Positions 32,281 to 42,995 of a DNA stretch of 64,000 nt are shown here, piece by piece (the stretch's first letter is position 1; every line of letters begins with the position of its first letter). A program made the position numbers and the translations under genes. The DNA lies in contig WNNJ02003224.1 in the NCBI GenBank assembly GCA_012934845.2, positions 1-64,000 on the forward strand. Direction: 5' to 3'. The stretch comes from Pomphorhynchus laevis (taxonomy: Eukaryota; Acanthocephala; Palaeacanthocephala; Echinorhynchida; Pomphorhynchidae). The notes beneath the pieces were generated by a model that was not told the origin of the DNA, searched no databases, and was given only the letters and a program-made list of their open reading frames with translations.

Positions 32281-33888
32281 ATGTCAAATCTTCAGATGAA
32301 TCAAGTTTTATTGTCGTATAACATTGAGGAGATTGGTTTCGTAGACGTTAATGGGTGTTTGATAGGAGGCTAATGGACGAGTCGGCCGCAACTGCATTAT
32401 CCTCTTGATCATAACAGCAACCCATTGCGGATCTGGAAAGTATCTCAAAGGCTCAAAATCCACGAGTAGACTCCCTAAACAACAGATATTTAGAACTAGT
32501 CGACAAATCAACATTAGTCCATACATCACATTCAGATTTACTGCACACTGCATCATGTCGTTCATAGGCATGGGAAGCAATATATGGTTCGGGACTAGTT
32601 TGACCCTCGTCGCTAAGGATATTTTACCCTGTGACGCTTTTCTTAATCCCTGTCTTCCTAGTCTTCAGTTTTCCTCTGATGTCCATAATTGCTTAATTTA
32701 TGGAATAGTAAGCTTGATTGATTTTGAATTTTATGATCCAATCGTTTATATTGATCCACCCCTCTTCTTGTTTGTTTATATTTTTATCTCAGTAAATCGG
32801 TGGATCGGTTAATATAAATTTAAGAGTAGTTTTGATTTAAAACTAGTTCGTTCATAAGTATATATTTTTTAAACCAAGATATATATAATATTATATTAAT
32901 ATATAATATATAATATCATATATATTATATATTTATCTATATTTTATATTATGTTTATATTTTATTTTTAATTTAAAAATTAAATTAAAAGTAAAAAACT
33001 GTTTTCCATTTACTAATTCATCAGATCTTTAAAGCAATTTAATTTTTCAAAAAATAATTAAAATTTCCACTTCTCCTAGAATCGGTGACCACCAAAAAAG
33101 TGTGTGGATCTTAACTGCTATTTAATTATCTATATATTGATGATATTACAAAGACTTAAAGTCTTTGAGCGCAATACTATTTCATAATAATATTGATGCT
33201 TAACAGTTATAATTTTGTAATTATTTTAAAAATCTAAATTTCATTGTAATTTATCGAGATCATTGCAGTTGAATGTGCGACCCAATCATTGGCTAACGCC
33301 TTGTAACTTTACAATATTACATGACAAAATGACAAGATCATTATTTTCTTAATTTTATAAAACACTTTTTCAAAAACTGAGTGATAAATGGTTCAATTCA
33401 ATAATCATTTCTTAAATGGATTTGAGAACTGTTCAAGAAACGACGAAAATACAAAAGAATTAAAAATAAATCGTGATTTTAAGAAAATTTAGATTCATTC
33501 GTAACTTATATCTGAATTAACAAAATCTACGTATTTTGTACTATTCAAAAAATAAATTATTTTTTATATTTATTACATAAAGCTAATTAATATTGTTGTT
33601 TTGATTGATTGCAAGTGTGTAAATTAAGTGTGTAAAACTGTATTAATAGTCAATATGTATTTTCCCTTATACACACAAGAAGATAGGAAATTACCCTTAT
33701 ATTTTTACATAAAATTGCAGTGCTATAAGCTGCATCGATTGATCTTTTGTCTTGTGGACACTTTTATAAAATTATCATCCCTAACATTTTTGATTAAGAA
33801 ATTTTTCTAAGATATCCCATATTATATATGCGACATAATCAAGGTATTGAATATTATACAATTCACTAAATTGGAACCCTTAATACCT
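32281..33888. other. Spacer, no gene seen
   Basis: Mixed then AT-rich sequence. Around 32,740-32,820 a TTATATTGATCCACC run and a later GGTGGATCGGTTAATATAA run form an imperfect inverted pair. Open frames at 32,308-32,812 match nothing. Confidence 0.4.
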
Positions 33889-33959
33889 ATTTATTTTACG
33901 ATTCGTTTTATTATTAAAATATGATTTATTTTACGATTCGTTTTATTATTAAAATATGA
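33889..33959. repeat. 35-bp tandem duplication
   Basis: Two exact copies of a 35-bp unit containing TTTTACGATTCGTTTTATTA in AT-rich spacer. Confidence 0.85.
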
Positions 33960-34865
33960 ACCCTTTATAATTCTATGGGTACGCATTACCTCAAAGTTGA
34001 TTGTAGAAACTAACACATTTTTAAGTACAGACGTATAAATTGCGTTCTCAGATTTCAATGTAAGTAAAATTGAACAATTGATCTGATAACTACATTTCCT
34101 TGAGTTCTAAAATTTTACGTTCGGGTTGAATGTGATTTGTATTTAGCAAACCATTTACGTAAAAATCAAATCGTATTCCTGCTGAACGTGCAAAAATTGT
34201 AATCACTTATATTTAGAAAAATAGTCAAATAGTTTACATGGGTTTAACTGGATATTGCTCGTTAAGGATTAGCATAGCATATTAAGAGTAATCGTTGACA
34301 AATTAACCCTGAGGACATGATTGGATAATTATCCAAGTTAAATAAACTTTTGATAGTATTGTTCTGAGTTGCACGTTCACCTGCAATATCAAACAAATAC
34401 GATGTGAAATTTGTATTTTATGGTTGGCCAAAAAGAAGTTACACTTAACCCCAACTTAATCTTTCAAAGAATACATAACCTTGTATAATCACTTCTTATA
34501 CCTATGTTTTAATTTCTCTATGTGTTGTAACGTAGAAGGATTTAAATCAAATAATAACCTAAGAAGGAATCATGTATGTCAGTCACATCTTGAATCGATT
34601 TTTATGCACATTTTTATTCTTTTGAAACATTTTGTATTTATCTGCTTTTAGTGAACTGTAAAAGATCAACTAATCGCAATCAGCATAGTAGATAAAAATA
34701 TTATCTTTATTTTTACTGTTTCTTCTTTATACTTTGGAAATTTCCTTTAGTTCATTTCCGTTCCGTTTTTATAACACTTAAAGTCAACACTTGAAATTTG
34801 AGTTCGATTTCAAATTATATTCGGCATTTAGATATTTTAATAAAAGGTTCAAAGACCTTTTATAA
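33960..34865. other. AT-rich spacer
   Basis: Non-coding on inspection. Nothing matches a gene or repeat elsewhere in the window. Confidence 0.5.
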
Positions 34866-34977
34866 TCCCTCTTTAAAGGATTGTGCCTAAAGCTAGAAAT
34901 TGTTTTAAAACTGTCAAATTTTAATGTAATATTATCGTAATAGATTAATAAAATATAAATTATAATTCGACATATAA
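34866..34977 (+). repeat. 112-bp direct repeat, copy 1
   Basis: About 112 bases including GATTGTGCCTAAAGCTAG and AATATTATCGTAATAGATTA recur with a handful of changes at 35,743-35,853. The two copies have the same orientation and are about 880 bp apart. Confidence 0.85.
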
Positions 34978-35742
34978 CTAGTTTTAAATTTTAATTATTT
35001 TGATATAAATTGGGTTAATTGTTTCTCCATATCGTAATAAAGGTCTATCAATTTTTCATTGAAATTATTACAGTTGATTCATGATTTTAATCAATCGATA
35101 TTCGCTACAACTGATAACAAATAGATCATTAAAAAATCATGTATCTGATACATCATTATAATTGCTAACTGCATCGACACCTACATCAAAGGATTTGTCC
35201 GCTGTGAATCATATGATAAGAACCCAAGAATGACATACTGTAAGCTTTTCGACGAAATTATTTATTAATAATGAAATATAAATAATGAAATTCATTATTC
35301 ATATTAGTAATTTAATACATTATTGTAATAGAATACCTGCTGAAATCGTCGTAACAACAAATAGACGAGAATTTACGGATTCTTTGAAAACAATTAAGTG
35401 ACTGGTTTAATATAAATGGACTATTTGAATATCCAATAAATAGATCTTTATAACTTTTATTTTTGACATATTTTATTTATTGTCTCTATGAACCAGCTGT
35501 ATGAGCTTTAACTCATTCCGCTGTGTAAATATAAATAAAATATTGTAAACCTTTCGACGAAATTATTTAAATTAAAATAAATAAATAATAAATAACAAAA
35601 TTAAATAATAATAAAATTAAATAATAAATAAACTATTATCGTTCAGAATTCGATCAAATTTGATGTTTATATGGCGAGTCATTCCCGAGAAAAAAAATAC
35701 ATAAATTGTTTTTTTTTCAACTCAAATTTCGGCTGTCTGAGC
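34978..35742. other. AT-rich spacer between direct repeats
   Basis: No coding frame. The phrase TTTCGACGAAATTATTTA occurs twice (about 35,248 and 35,551), each time followed by AATAA-rich sequence. Confidence 0.45.
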
Positions 35743-35853
35743 AGCCCTCTCTAAATGATTGTGCCGGAAGCTAGAAATTGTTTCAAAACTGTCAAATTTT
35801 AATGTAATATTATCGTAATAGATTAATAAAATATAAATTATAATTCGACAAAT
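35743..35853 (+). repeat. 112-bp direct repeat, copy 2
   Basis: Second copy of the unit at 34,866-34,977, ending 135 bp before the start codon of the TBP-like gene. The pair could be LTR-like ends of a small non-coding element or two solo insertions. Confidence 0.85.
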
Positions 35854-35988
35854 AATGTCAAGTGAACATTCAGAATAATTTAGTATTAAATATTTTATTA
35901 TAGTTAAATATTCAAATTTGAAATATTGTAGACTTTGCTGACATGTTATTAATTACCAAGCAAACTGGCTGAACAGAAAATAGCGATT

Positions 35989-36732
35989 ATGAGTAATTTA
36001 CCTTTGTTAGCAGTATATAATCGTCTGGAGCAAAAACGAGCAAGGTTATCAGCAGCTGACAAAAATCCACCAGCCATTATGCGGATGTTCACGCCATCAT
36101 GGTACTTAGATAATCTGGAACTGCACAGAGTCATATCCAGCTTCAACCTTTTCGAGAACGGTAGCAATCATGAGCTCAATTTAGTTTCCATCGCGCGATC
36201 ATTATCGAACTGTAAATATCAAGAAGAATACGGTTTGATAACGATAAATACTAAGAATATTAGATCGTGTGCAGTAGTGAGGAAAAGAGGATCAGTGGTA
36301 CTATTTACATATGATCGTCATGATAAGCAAATATCGGATGTTGTAAACGAGCAGGTAATGAAGTGCGCAAAGAAAATTGCTAAGCGCATTGCTGATTCGG
36401 ACACCGGAGATAACGATGCTTTTCTTAAGGAAAACATAAGATTTCTAAATTTTCGTATTAGTACGATGCTGTTTGTTCTAAATTGTCAACACAGTCTGCA
36501 TTTGATTAAACTTTATAACAAACTAAGGACCTGCGTAATGCTTAAATACCTACATGTAGTGTATGAACCGGAAATCAGTCGTGGAATTTCAGTAAAAGAT
36601 AATGCTAACAATTGCCAGTGTATTATTTATGCCAGTGGTAAAGTTTGTATATCGTCGGTTACTAAAACCCAAGCTGAATATATCACTTCTTTACTTAGTC
36701 CAGCGTTATGGGAGTTTCGACTTAATTCATAA
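35989..36732 (+). CDS. Divergent TBP/TRF-like protein
   Basis: 247 codons, intronless, the only convincing non-transposon gene here. Residues 47-137 and 152-245 look like the two TBP saddle repeats. Repeat 1 has RVISSFNL against the TBP pattern IVSTVNL, then ELNLVSIARSLSNCKY against LDLKTIALRARNAEY, and a closing helix KCAKKIAKRI. Repeat 2 has FLNFRIS (FLDFKIQ in TBP), VYEPEISRG (YEPELFPG) and CIIYASGKVCIS (LIFVSGKVVLT). The four intercalating phenylalanines of TBP appear replaced, roughly Y81, R98, S197 and Y214. It may therefore bind DNA or TFIIA/TFIIB-type partners without TATA bending, as proposed for TRF2/TBPL1. A short N-terminus (1-46) is unassigned. The start is the first ATG. AATAAA lies at 37,125. 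Alternative: a retrocopy of a TBP paralogue. Confidence 0.72.
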   Translation: MSNLPLLAVYNRLEQKRARLSAADKNPPAIMRMFTPSWYLDNLELHRVISSFNLFENGSNHELNLVSIARSLSNCKYQEEYGLITINTKNIRSCAVVRKRGSVVLFTYDRHDKQISDVVNEQVMKCAKKIAKRIADSDTGDNDAFLKENIRFLNFRISTMLFVLNCQHSLHLIKLYNKLRTCVMLKYLHVVYEPEISRGISVKDNANNCQCIIYASGKVCISSVTKTQAEYITSLLSPALWEFRLNS

Positions 36733-37508
36733 GCAGTTTATTGAAACTTTGCAAATTCTGATGAATTCGTGAATAGATTGGAAAGATATTTGACAAGATA
36801 GAGCTTGATTTTCCAGCCTTTAATAATTTAATTGTTTGTAATGTAAGCAACGTGTGCAATTGTTTAATTTTAGATGTGCGGAATATTGGCACATGAGTTT
36901 GAGTTCATTAGTCACAGGAATTAACATTACTAAAATATATTTCGTGTATAATTTTAATTTTTAGTGTTTTGGAACTAACAATCACTGCTATAAATGGGAA
37001 TATTAATTTGCCATAAAGCTGTATTTCTTAACATACGGATCATGGCCCAACTTATTATAATATCTTATTATAATTTAATTTAATTTTTTTCGTAACTTGT
37101 TATATTTTCTTCATTGTAATGGTAAATAAAGTAGCATCTTTAATAAAGCTGGTATAATTACTATTTTTTATTCTAAACCAAATGTATTCTGGAATATTAA
37201 TTTTATTCAAAAGCATTTGCAAAATATTATTCTAAATATTATTACTTGGCTATTAGGATTAATCTAATAGTCTAAAATATAATTATTTGATTATACTTAT
37301 TTGTACAACAGACAACAAGTGGTGTTTCGTTTGACGGTATAGCAAAAAACACAAAATAATTCCAAATATTTGAAATATTTGCCAAATGGTATAGTGGGTC
37401 TCGCAAAGATTAAGCAAGTAATGAGTAATAACTGCAACGGATTTCTAATTTAGATACTTAAAAATATTATGTACTAATTTTAAAAGTTTGTGATTTATAA
37501 TTCAATGT
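36733..37508. other. 3' flank of the TBP-like gene
   Basis: Non-coding. AATAAA at 37,125-37,130 is a candidate polyadenylation signal about 390 bases after the stop codon. Confidence 0.4.
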
Positions 37509-37857
37509 AATGGCAAAAACCAACGCAAAATTTATTTAATTGAATATTTCGATGCCTAGCTGGCATCATCTTCAGCAATCTGAAATGAAGACACAAAAGT
37601 GTACACGTCAACATAAAAAAGAAGAAAAAAGAAGAAAAATGTCAAAACAAGGAAAACCAGCGCTAATCTCGTCAACCCTGCTGTGTAATACCACACAGCA
37701 GGGTCGACTTAGCGCTGGTTTTCCTTGTTTTGACATTTTTATTCTTTTTTTATGTTGACGTGTACACTTTTGTGCCTTCATTTCAGATTGCTGAAGATGA
37801 TGCCAGCTAGGCATCGAAATATTCAATTAAATAAATATTGCGTTGGTTTTTGCCATC
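37509..37857. mobile_element. 349-bp palindrome with hairpins at both outer ends
   Basis: Near-perfect inverted repeat centred at about 37,684. Arms run inward from ATGGCAAAAACCAACGC to CAGCAGGGT, around a GTGTAATACCACAC centre. Each arm carries, reading outward, CTGAAGA-T-GATGCC-AGCTA-GGCATC-GAAA: on the plus strand at 37,791-37,819 and on the minus strand at 37,575-37,547. This matches the hammerhead-ribozyme order CUGANGA, stem II, GAAA, apart from one extra base. The two mirrored frames (37,540-37,758 plus and 37,608-37,826 minus) are artefacts of the palindrome. It may be a MITE or a pair of PLE ends in inverted orientation. Confidence 0.8.
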
Positions 37858-37911
37858 TTTATTCAAATTTAAATCTTATTGCGTTCATAATACATCACAT
37901 TTTTTTTCATG

Positions 37912-38030
37912 ATGAACCACGACGTTCTTGCTATGCATCACAACATTCTTCCGGCGCATCACAACATTCTTCCGATGCATTACAAAGTTCTTGTGGTGTT
38001 TCACGACGTTCTTAAAAATGCATCACGATT
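37912..38030. repeat. 21-bp imperfect tandem repeat
   Basis: About five units like CATCACAACATTCTTCCG with increasing divergence toward the end. The surroundings are non-coding. Confidence 0.75.
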
Positions 38031-38486
38031 TTCATGTGATGTACTTTTTCTAAAACTAAAAATATTAAAACTGTGAAATGTATATTACTTTTGTAATATA
38101 ATGAAATCAAAATAAATAAGAATGAAATCAAAATAAAAAGATATATATTTTGGTTCTTTATTAATGCAAATTATAAAACGCTTGTCTAAAGACTGTCAAC
38201 GCCGTACTCTAAATTATTATTAAATATGCAAAATAGTTTTATAAATTTCATAGCTGTAAACATTTTAGAATTTATGTTACGGAAACAAATCAAAGTAAAC
38301 AAAGTTTTATTATTCCACCTACATAAATTGTTCACGAAAAGGTGAATAAAAGACAAAACTTATATAACATAGTTTTTTAATAATTGAAAAATTGTAGTGA
38401 GCAATGCACATCCTAACTCGCAAAGGTATAATATCAAAATAATATTTTCGTATTAGATAAAACAATGTGTTAAAATAACAGGTAAA
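38031..38486. other. AT-rich spacer
   Basis: Nothing recognised. Confidence 0.4.
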
Positions 38487-38616
38487 ATGTTTGTCGAGAA
38501 TAAAATCAATAAACTAGCTGCGGTTTCACTGCAGAGGACTTTGGAATTAATCGATACCTGCATTTTTTATGACGATAATCGAAAAGATAAACTATCGAGA
38601 AAAACAAAATATACAG
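38487..38616 (+). CDS. Possible first exon of an unknown gene
   Basis: An ATG opens 43 codons (MFVENKINKLAAVSLQRTL onward, then a K/R-rich end) followed by ATACAG/GTAAAT, a good 5' splice site in phase 1. A possible 3' site, CCTAATTTAG/GC, lies 66 bases later, but the frame then closes after four codons. The composition is more coding-like than the AT-rich flanks. No family is recognised and no second exon is convincing. Confidence 0.22.
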
Positions 38617-38689
38617 GTAAATATTTTTACTGTTCTGTTAACTGACAAATCGCAGTCTGTGATTTATTTAATCCTAATTTAGGCAAAAT

Positions 38690-39257
38690 AAATTAGGTTG
38701 CGGTCATTTTGACCAACCACTGTGCAAATTTATTTAAATAGCAAAAATAATATTAGTTAAACCAATAATATCTTTACTTTATATTATATAAGCATTCAGA
38801 AAAATGACATGTTACATGTTTATAATTTCAAATCTTTTTTAAAAAGTTCCGATCTTTTTAATCTTCACAAACTCTTTTCGTTATTCAACATTCGCATATT
38901 CATCATTTTAGTGCTCTCAATATAATGCACAAATTGCAATTATACGCATTCTGCATTGAATTTATTGGATTTCATATGAACTCTCATATTTAGAGGGACA
39001 AACCTGACACCTTTGTCGATTCTTCACGCTTATTATCCAATAAGTTCATTTCATATTGGTTTGTGTAATTGACTTTCTCAATGACAGCTGCAGCTATCGG
39101 TCTTTTAGAAAGCATTGCTCTGCTCTGCATATTCGGATTTACCAGTGCTTCTTTGATTTGTTCCAAGAAAATCCGCGTTCTCAGCTATTTTCCTCATTTC
39201 ATTGTCGGCTAATTTCGGTCCACAATGTTGTAGAAAATTACCAAATGTCAATCGTTG
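38690..39257. other. Spacer
   Basis: No supported gene. The 68-codon frame at 39,056-39,262 leads into the 63-bp repeat and has no recognised match. Confidence 0.4.
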
Positions 39258-39478
39258 TCTAGATTGTCAACTCTTACTCTTGTAGAGTTGCAGTCTGTGA
39301 TCATTTGTGGTTTCATTTTTCTTAGATCGTCAACTCTTCCTTTTGTAGAGTTGCGGCCCGTGATCATTCGTGGTTTCATGTTTTCTAGATTGTCAACTCT
39401 TCCTTTACTTGAGTTGCAATATGTGATCATGTGTGGCTTCGTGTTTTCTAGATTGTCAACTCTTCCTTTTGTAAATAT
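39258..39478 (-). repeat. 63-bp tandem repeat, open on both strands
   Basis: Three and a half units with an exact 63-bp period (AGAT landmarks at 39,261, 39,324, 39,387 and 39,450). The period is 21 codons, so the frame is kept. On the minus strand it reads as repeats of NLENMKPRMITGRNSTKGRVD-like sequence, on the plus strand as SRLSTLPFVELRPVIIRGF-like sequence. The minus reading is hydrophilic and more protein-like. About 10-15 percent of bases differ between units, with no stop on either strand inside the array. It could be a repeat exon or a simple minisatellite. Confidence 0.8.
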
Positions 39479-39479
39479 C

Positions 39480-40111
39480 CATTTGTTTCTTTAAATTGTA
39501 ATTTATTTATACTATGAAATCAAAGAAACGACAATTTTCTATTATTCGAGAAAAAGGTTCAGTCCAATATTTCAATAGTATCATTGAAATAGTATCATTT
39601 GAGTAAATATCATTTGATACTATTCTATTTTGAATAGTATCATTTGAGTAAAAGTTTTCTATATAAAATTTTTATTGTGCAACATTAAAAACTTAAAAAA
39701 AAACATGTACAAGAAGATATCACAATAAATGAATTGTACAAACATATTTTCCACAAAGTAAAATATAATTCAAGTCAACAAAAACCAAGTCAATATAAAA
39801 CTGAAACAAATCAAACAAATATAATTTATTAAGTTACACTAACTATAAAAATATATAAAACAATAAATTTAAATAAAATCTGATTTATTATTAGACATTA
39901 GGTCATTTTTTAATTATATAAGGCTCCTGTATAATACGCAATTATGTTATGTTATTATATTATATTTTGTATATATCAAATTATTATACTTATGATAATA
40001 TATTTAATTATATTATCAATATTAATATTATATTAATAATATTATATTATATTGATAATATTAATATATCAATATTATATTAATTGATTATTTAATACAT
40101 TTAATTTTATA
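39480..40111. other. AT-rich spacer with A/T palindromes
   Basis: TAGTATCATTTGAGTAAA occurs twice (about 39,589 and 39,639) with an inverted piece between. 39,960-40,110 is almost pure A/T with overlapping palindromes. Confidence 0.5.
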
Positions 40112-40345
40112 TTAAAAATTATTATATTTATAATATTTATTATATAACACATTTAATGTTATCTTTATGTTGTGAAATGCGTTTTTCCAAACCCTTCCAA
40201 TTTGACCGATATAAGAGGCGAAACAGTTATTACATGGCATCTCATAAACAACATAATTATTAAATTTTGGTTTTAATTTTAAAATATTATGCAATTAAGG
40301 TATTTTTTATAAATTGTGACGTCCAATAAAAATATATAGACATCA
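40112..40345 (-). pseudogene. PLE copy 2, GIY-YIG endonuclease start
   Basis: The minus frame 40,294-40,112 encodes KFNNYVVYEMPCNNCFASYI then GQIGR. This is the start of the GIY-YIG domain of a Penelope-like element, with the zinc-finger-like C-x2-C just before SYIGQ. In full-length PLEs the domain follows the RT and nicks target DNA. Only about 60 codons remain, and the distal catalytic glutamate is not visible. It is probably the 3' part of the PLE whose RT end is at 41,495-41,935. Confidence 0.72.
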
Positions 40346-40460
40346 TATAAATCTATTAAATATTGAGTTCCATGTTTCGTTAACAAAAGGAATTCAAATA
40401 TATATTTTTTGAATGCAAATGTTAATCAGATCAAAGGCTGAGTAGTGATATTGCCAAAGC

Positions 40461-40484
40461 TTTCGCCGCTTACGGCTTTGTCAG
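40461..40484 (-). ncRNA. Hammerhead-ribozyme-like motif downstream of PLE copy 1
   Basis: On the minus strand: CTGACAA-A-GCCG-TAAG-CGGC-GAAA. The order and a perfect 4-bp stem II fit a minimal hammerhead core (CUGANGA ... GAAA), with G8 changed to A and one extra base before stem II. PLEs are known to carry hammerhead motifs, and this one lies about 80 bases after the PLE GIY-YIG domain. The G8 change probably makes it inactive. Stems I and III are short and unproved. Confidence 0.45.
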
Positions 40485-40559
40485 TGACTCACCCGAAAAC
40501 ATGAAACACATATTAACATTGTCACAAAACCATTAACAATTAATTAATAAATAATTAAT

Positions 40560-41480
40560 AGCATAATTAATAGTTATCATTGCATCGAATCAAACCAGTT
40601 CACCGCCTCGTCTTTATTGTTGATTTTCTTGTCGCTATCTGCATCCGATATTAAGATTGCCTCCATTAGCTTTCGCGACACAACGTTATCTGCTCGGTAG
40701 AGTACCTTTGCGCTGCACTTTGGTTGCTCATTTGGATGTTGTTGTGAATAATACTCGGCCCATGTATTGCTGGCGAAAGAAGGCGCTAAAGGGTTTCGTG
40801 CTGCTCTTAAATGTTACTTGAGCCGTTTAGAAATCGAACGTTGTGTTTCTCCTATGTAGCTAACCTTCTTACCTACAGCAGCGCACTTATCACAAAACAT
40901 TTCGTAAACTACATTACGTTGGTAGCACAATGAAACATTATGCTGTCTGCTTTTGTGGTCAAAGATCGGACAGGCACTCGACTGCGAATTAGTCTCTTTA
41001 CTAAGTTTCTAGAATTCCCATGAACTACGCGGACATCAAGATTGAATCGTCTCGCTAACCGATTCACATTGATTGTGAAAACGTCGCTTATAAAAGGAAT
41101 CTTAAGGATAGCTGAGTTTCGCAACAGTAGCTGTGTTCTTTTAGGGTCTTTCTTTTTCATATTCATAAGATCACTATCCGTGTAGCCTCTTTCCTTAAAC
41201 ATCGAGTCGATCTTCCGGCACTTATCTTCTGCTACTTCATTACTGCTAGTGCACATACACGCTGTTTGCAGCATGTTAAGGTAGATAGCTCTATTCACAC
41301 TGTAGGGTGGGCTGATCGTTTTTGTAGCGTAAGATTAAACTTTGTGGGCTTCTGATATCATTTGTATTCCTTTACTTTGTTCTGTCCAAACGAGATGTTT
41401 AAGAATGACACGTGTCTATCAGCACCGGTAGTCGTTAATTGGCGGTCAAACGACGGTTGCTGTCCATTGTGTTGAAAGTA
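40560..41480 (-). pseudogene. Penelope-like element copy 1, RT end and GIY-YIG
   Basis: From 41,480 downward: HVSFLNISFGQNKVKEYK, where PLE RTs have LPFLDV, a stop, then YQKPTKFNLTLQKRSAHPT (the YRKPT...S-HP block). Frame 41,298-40,909 continues through NRAIYLNML and ILKIPFISDVF. After a frameshift the GIY-YIG domain reads NVVYEMFCDKC, VSYIGETQRSISKRLK, a stop in place of an acidic or polar residue, and then HLRAARNPLAP to RKLMEAILISDAD (catalytic glutamate of MEAIL). The domain is nearly complete, with one stop and one shift. The 5' RT, including its active site, is absent. Confidence 0.8.
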
Positions 41481-41494
41481 TTTTAATTCTATTT

Positions 41495-41935
41495 AATTCT
41501 ATATATTTTTATTTGAAATGTCCAACAAGTTTTTTCTTAATAACACAACTTTTATGGGGATTACTTAATAGCCCATTCAGGAAAGCCACTTTAACAAATC
41601 AATCCGAATTACCGAATATCTATCATTCAATAGTGTTATTGGAGCAAATTTTTTTGCTCTATGAAATAGAGACATTGCAGATGAAATCAACCATTTTTTG
41701 GTACAAAAGAATTCCACGATGTGATTTCACGTAATACCTCATTCTTTTAAAAAACTTTTGTTTGATAAATTTGGTTGGAATCCTTAAAAACTAGAGCACC
41801 TAAGAAAGGTAAACCTGTTTCATTTTCTAAACCAATGTTCAACTGTATATAAGGATCCTTCAAATTCAATTCGTTCAATAAGTATAACTCACTAACTTCA
41901 TTTCTACAGACAATCATTTAATTTATTAAATTAAA
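41495..41935 (-). pseudogene. PLE copy 2, RT C-terminal part
   Basis: Minus-strand reading gives LYLLNELNLKDPYIQLNI, GLPFLGALVFKDSNQIY and, after shifts, NSFVPKNG and HRAKKF. These follow the PLE pattern L-N-x-L-H-P..., LPFLDVL, S-x-x-P and RA. It is a different, more decayed copy than the one immediately downstream (40,560-41,480). Its GIY-YIG part is probably 40,112-40,345, on the far side of copy 1. Confidence 0.65.
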
Positions 41936-42995
41936 TAAATTAATTTTATAAATTATAATATAATATAATTTTAATTAAATTAAAATAATAATTAATATGA
42001 TTTAATATTAAATTATAATATATTAATTATAATATATTAAATTATAATAATTATATTCTTCTAATTTAATATTAAATTAGAAGTATGAACCATCTTAAAT
42101 AAAGTAAAATTATCGTTTTGATGGTTGTCATAATATTTTGATGAAAAAATAGTTGTACATTCTGTTTTAAAATATTAGCAATATATTTCGATATCTTGTA
42201 AAAGTAGAATAGGATGCAATCATTGGACGAGTACAATAAGAACTCTCATGAAACTTGGGCAATAAGTATAAGAAACCTGATTTAACCTAGGATTTAATTA
42301 AGAACATAATCTACCAAGAAATTTATTACACTCATTATGTCGGTGGAGTGTGGGATCCCTTTCCAACCTTACAAACTTATTGTTATTTTATATATTGTTC
42401 CCAAAAATAACATATTCATCCTTATCAATAACAAATTTCAACGTTTACATGACTCTGTAACAACCTTGATCATTATTACTTAATCATTGTGAATATTACA
42501 AGGAGGTTTAAAATTAGAATCCGATCCCAAAACAGAGATAGAGTCACTACCTAATGTTTTGAACTTCCAATTTATAATCTTAGTTTGGACATGAAACGCT
42601 TGTTTTAAATTGATATCATTCTACATTGATGATTTTAAATGCATGCTATTATAAAGTTTAAGAAATTTACTCATGTGTTTAAAACCTAAATTGAACTTAA
42701 TATACTTGCTTAAAAATAATTAATCAATTAAACAATAAAATTAATAGACAAAAAAAACTAAAAACGAGACAACGAAAAATAACGAAAATGCAATTTATAA
42801 ATAAATTAAAATTCAATGGAAATTACAAAGTTTAAAATTAACTTATATACCTTCGAAGCACAACTAGATGATTGAAAGTGATTAATAAGTGGAAATCTTA
42901 GCACATGATGGAATAATATCTTATTTTAGATAAACTTGCAGAAAGTATAAAGATGATTCTGCTTTTGCAATTTTAAATATGACTTGTCAATAAAA
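41936..42995. other. AT-rich spacer
   Basis: A/T palindromes at 41,930-42,085, then non-coding sequence. No gene recognised. Confidence 0.5.

Noticed and set aside
32308-32812. Overlapping open frames on both strands
   Set aside because: No family motif, no splice context and inconsistent composition.
37540-37826. Two open frames beginning MNISMPSWHHLQQSEMK on opposite strands
   Set aside because: They are mirror products of the palindrome and not a real protein.
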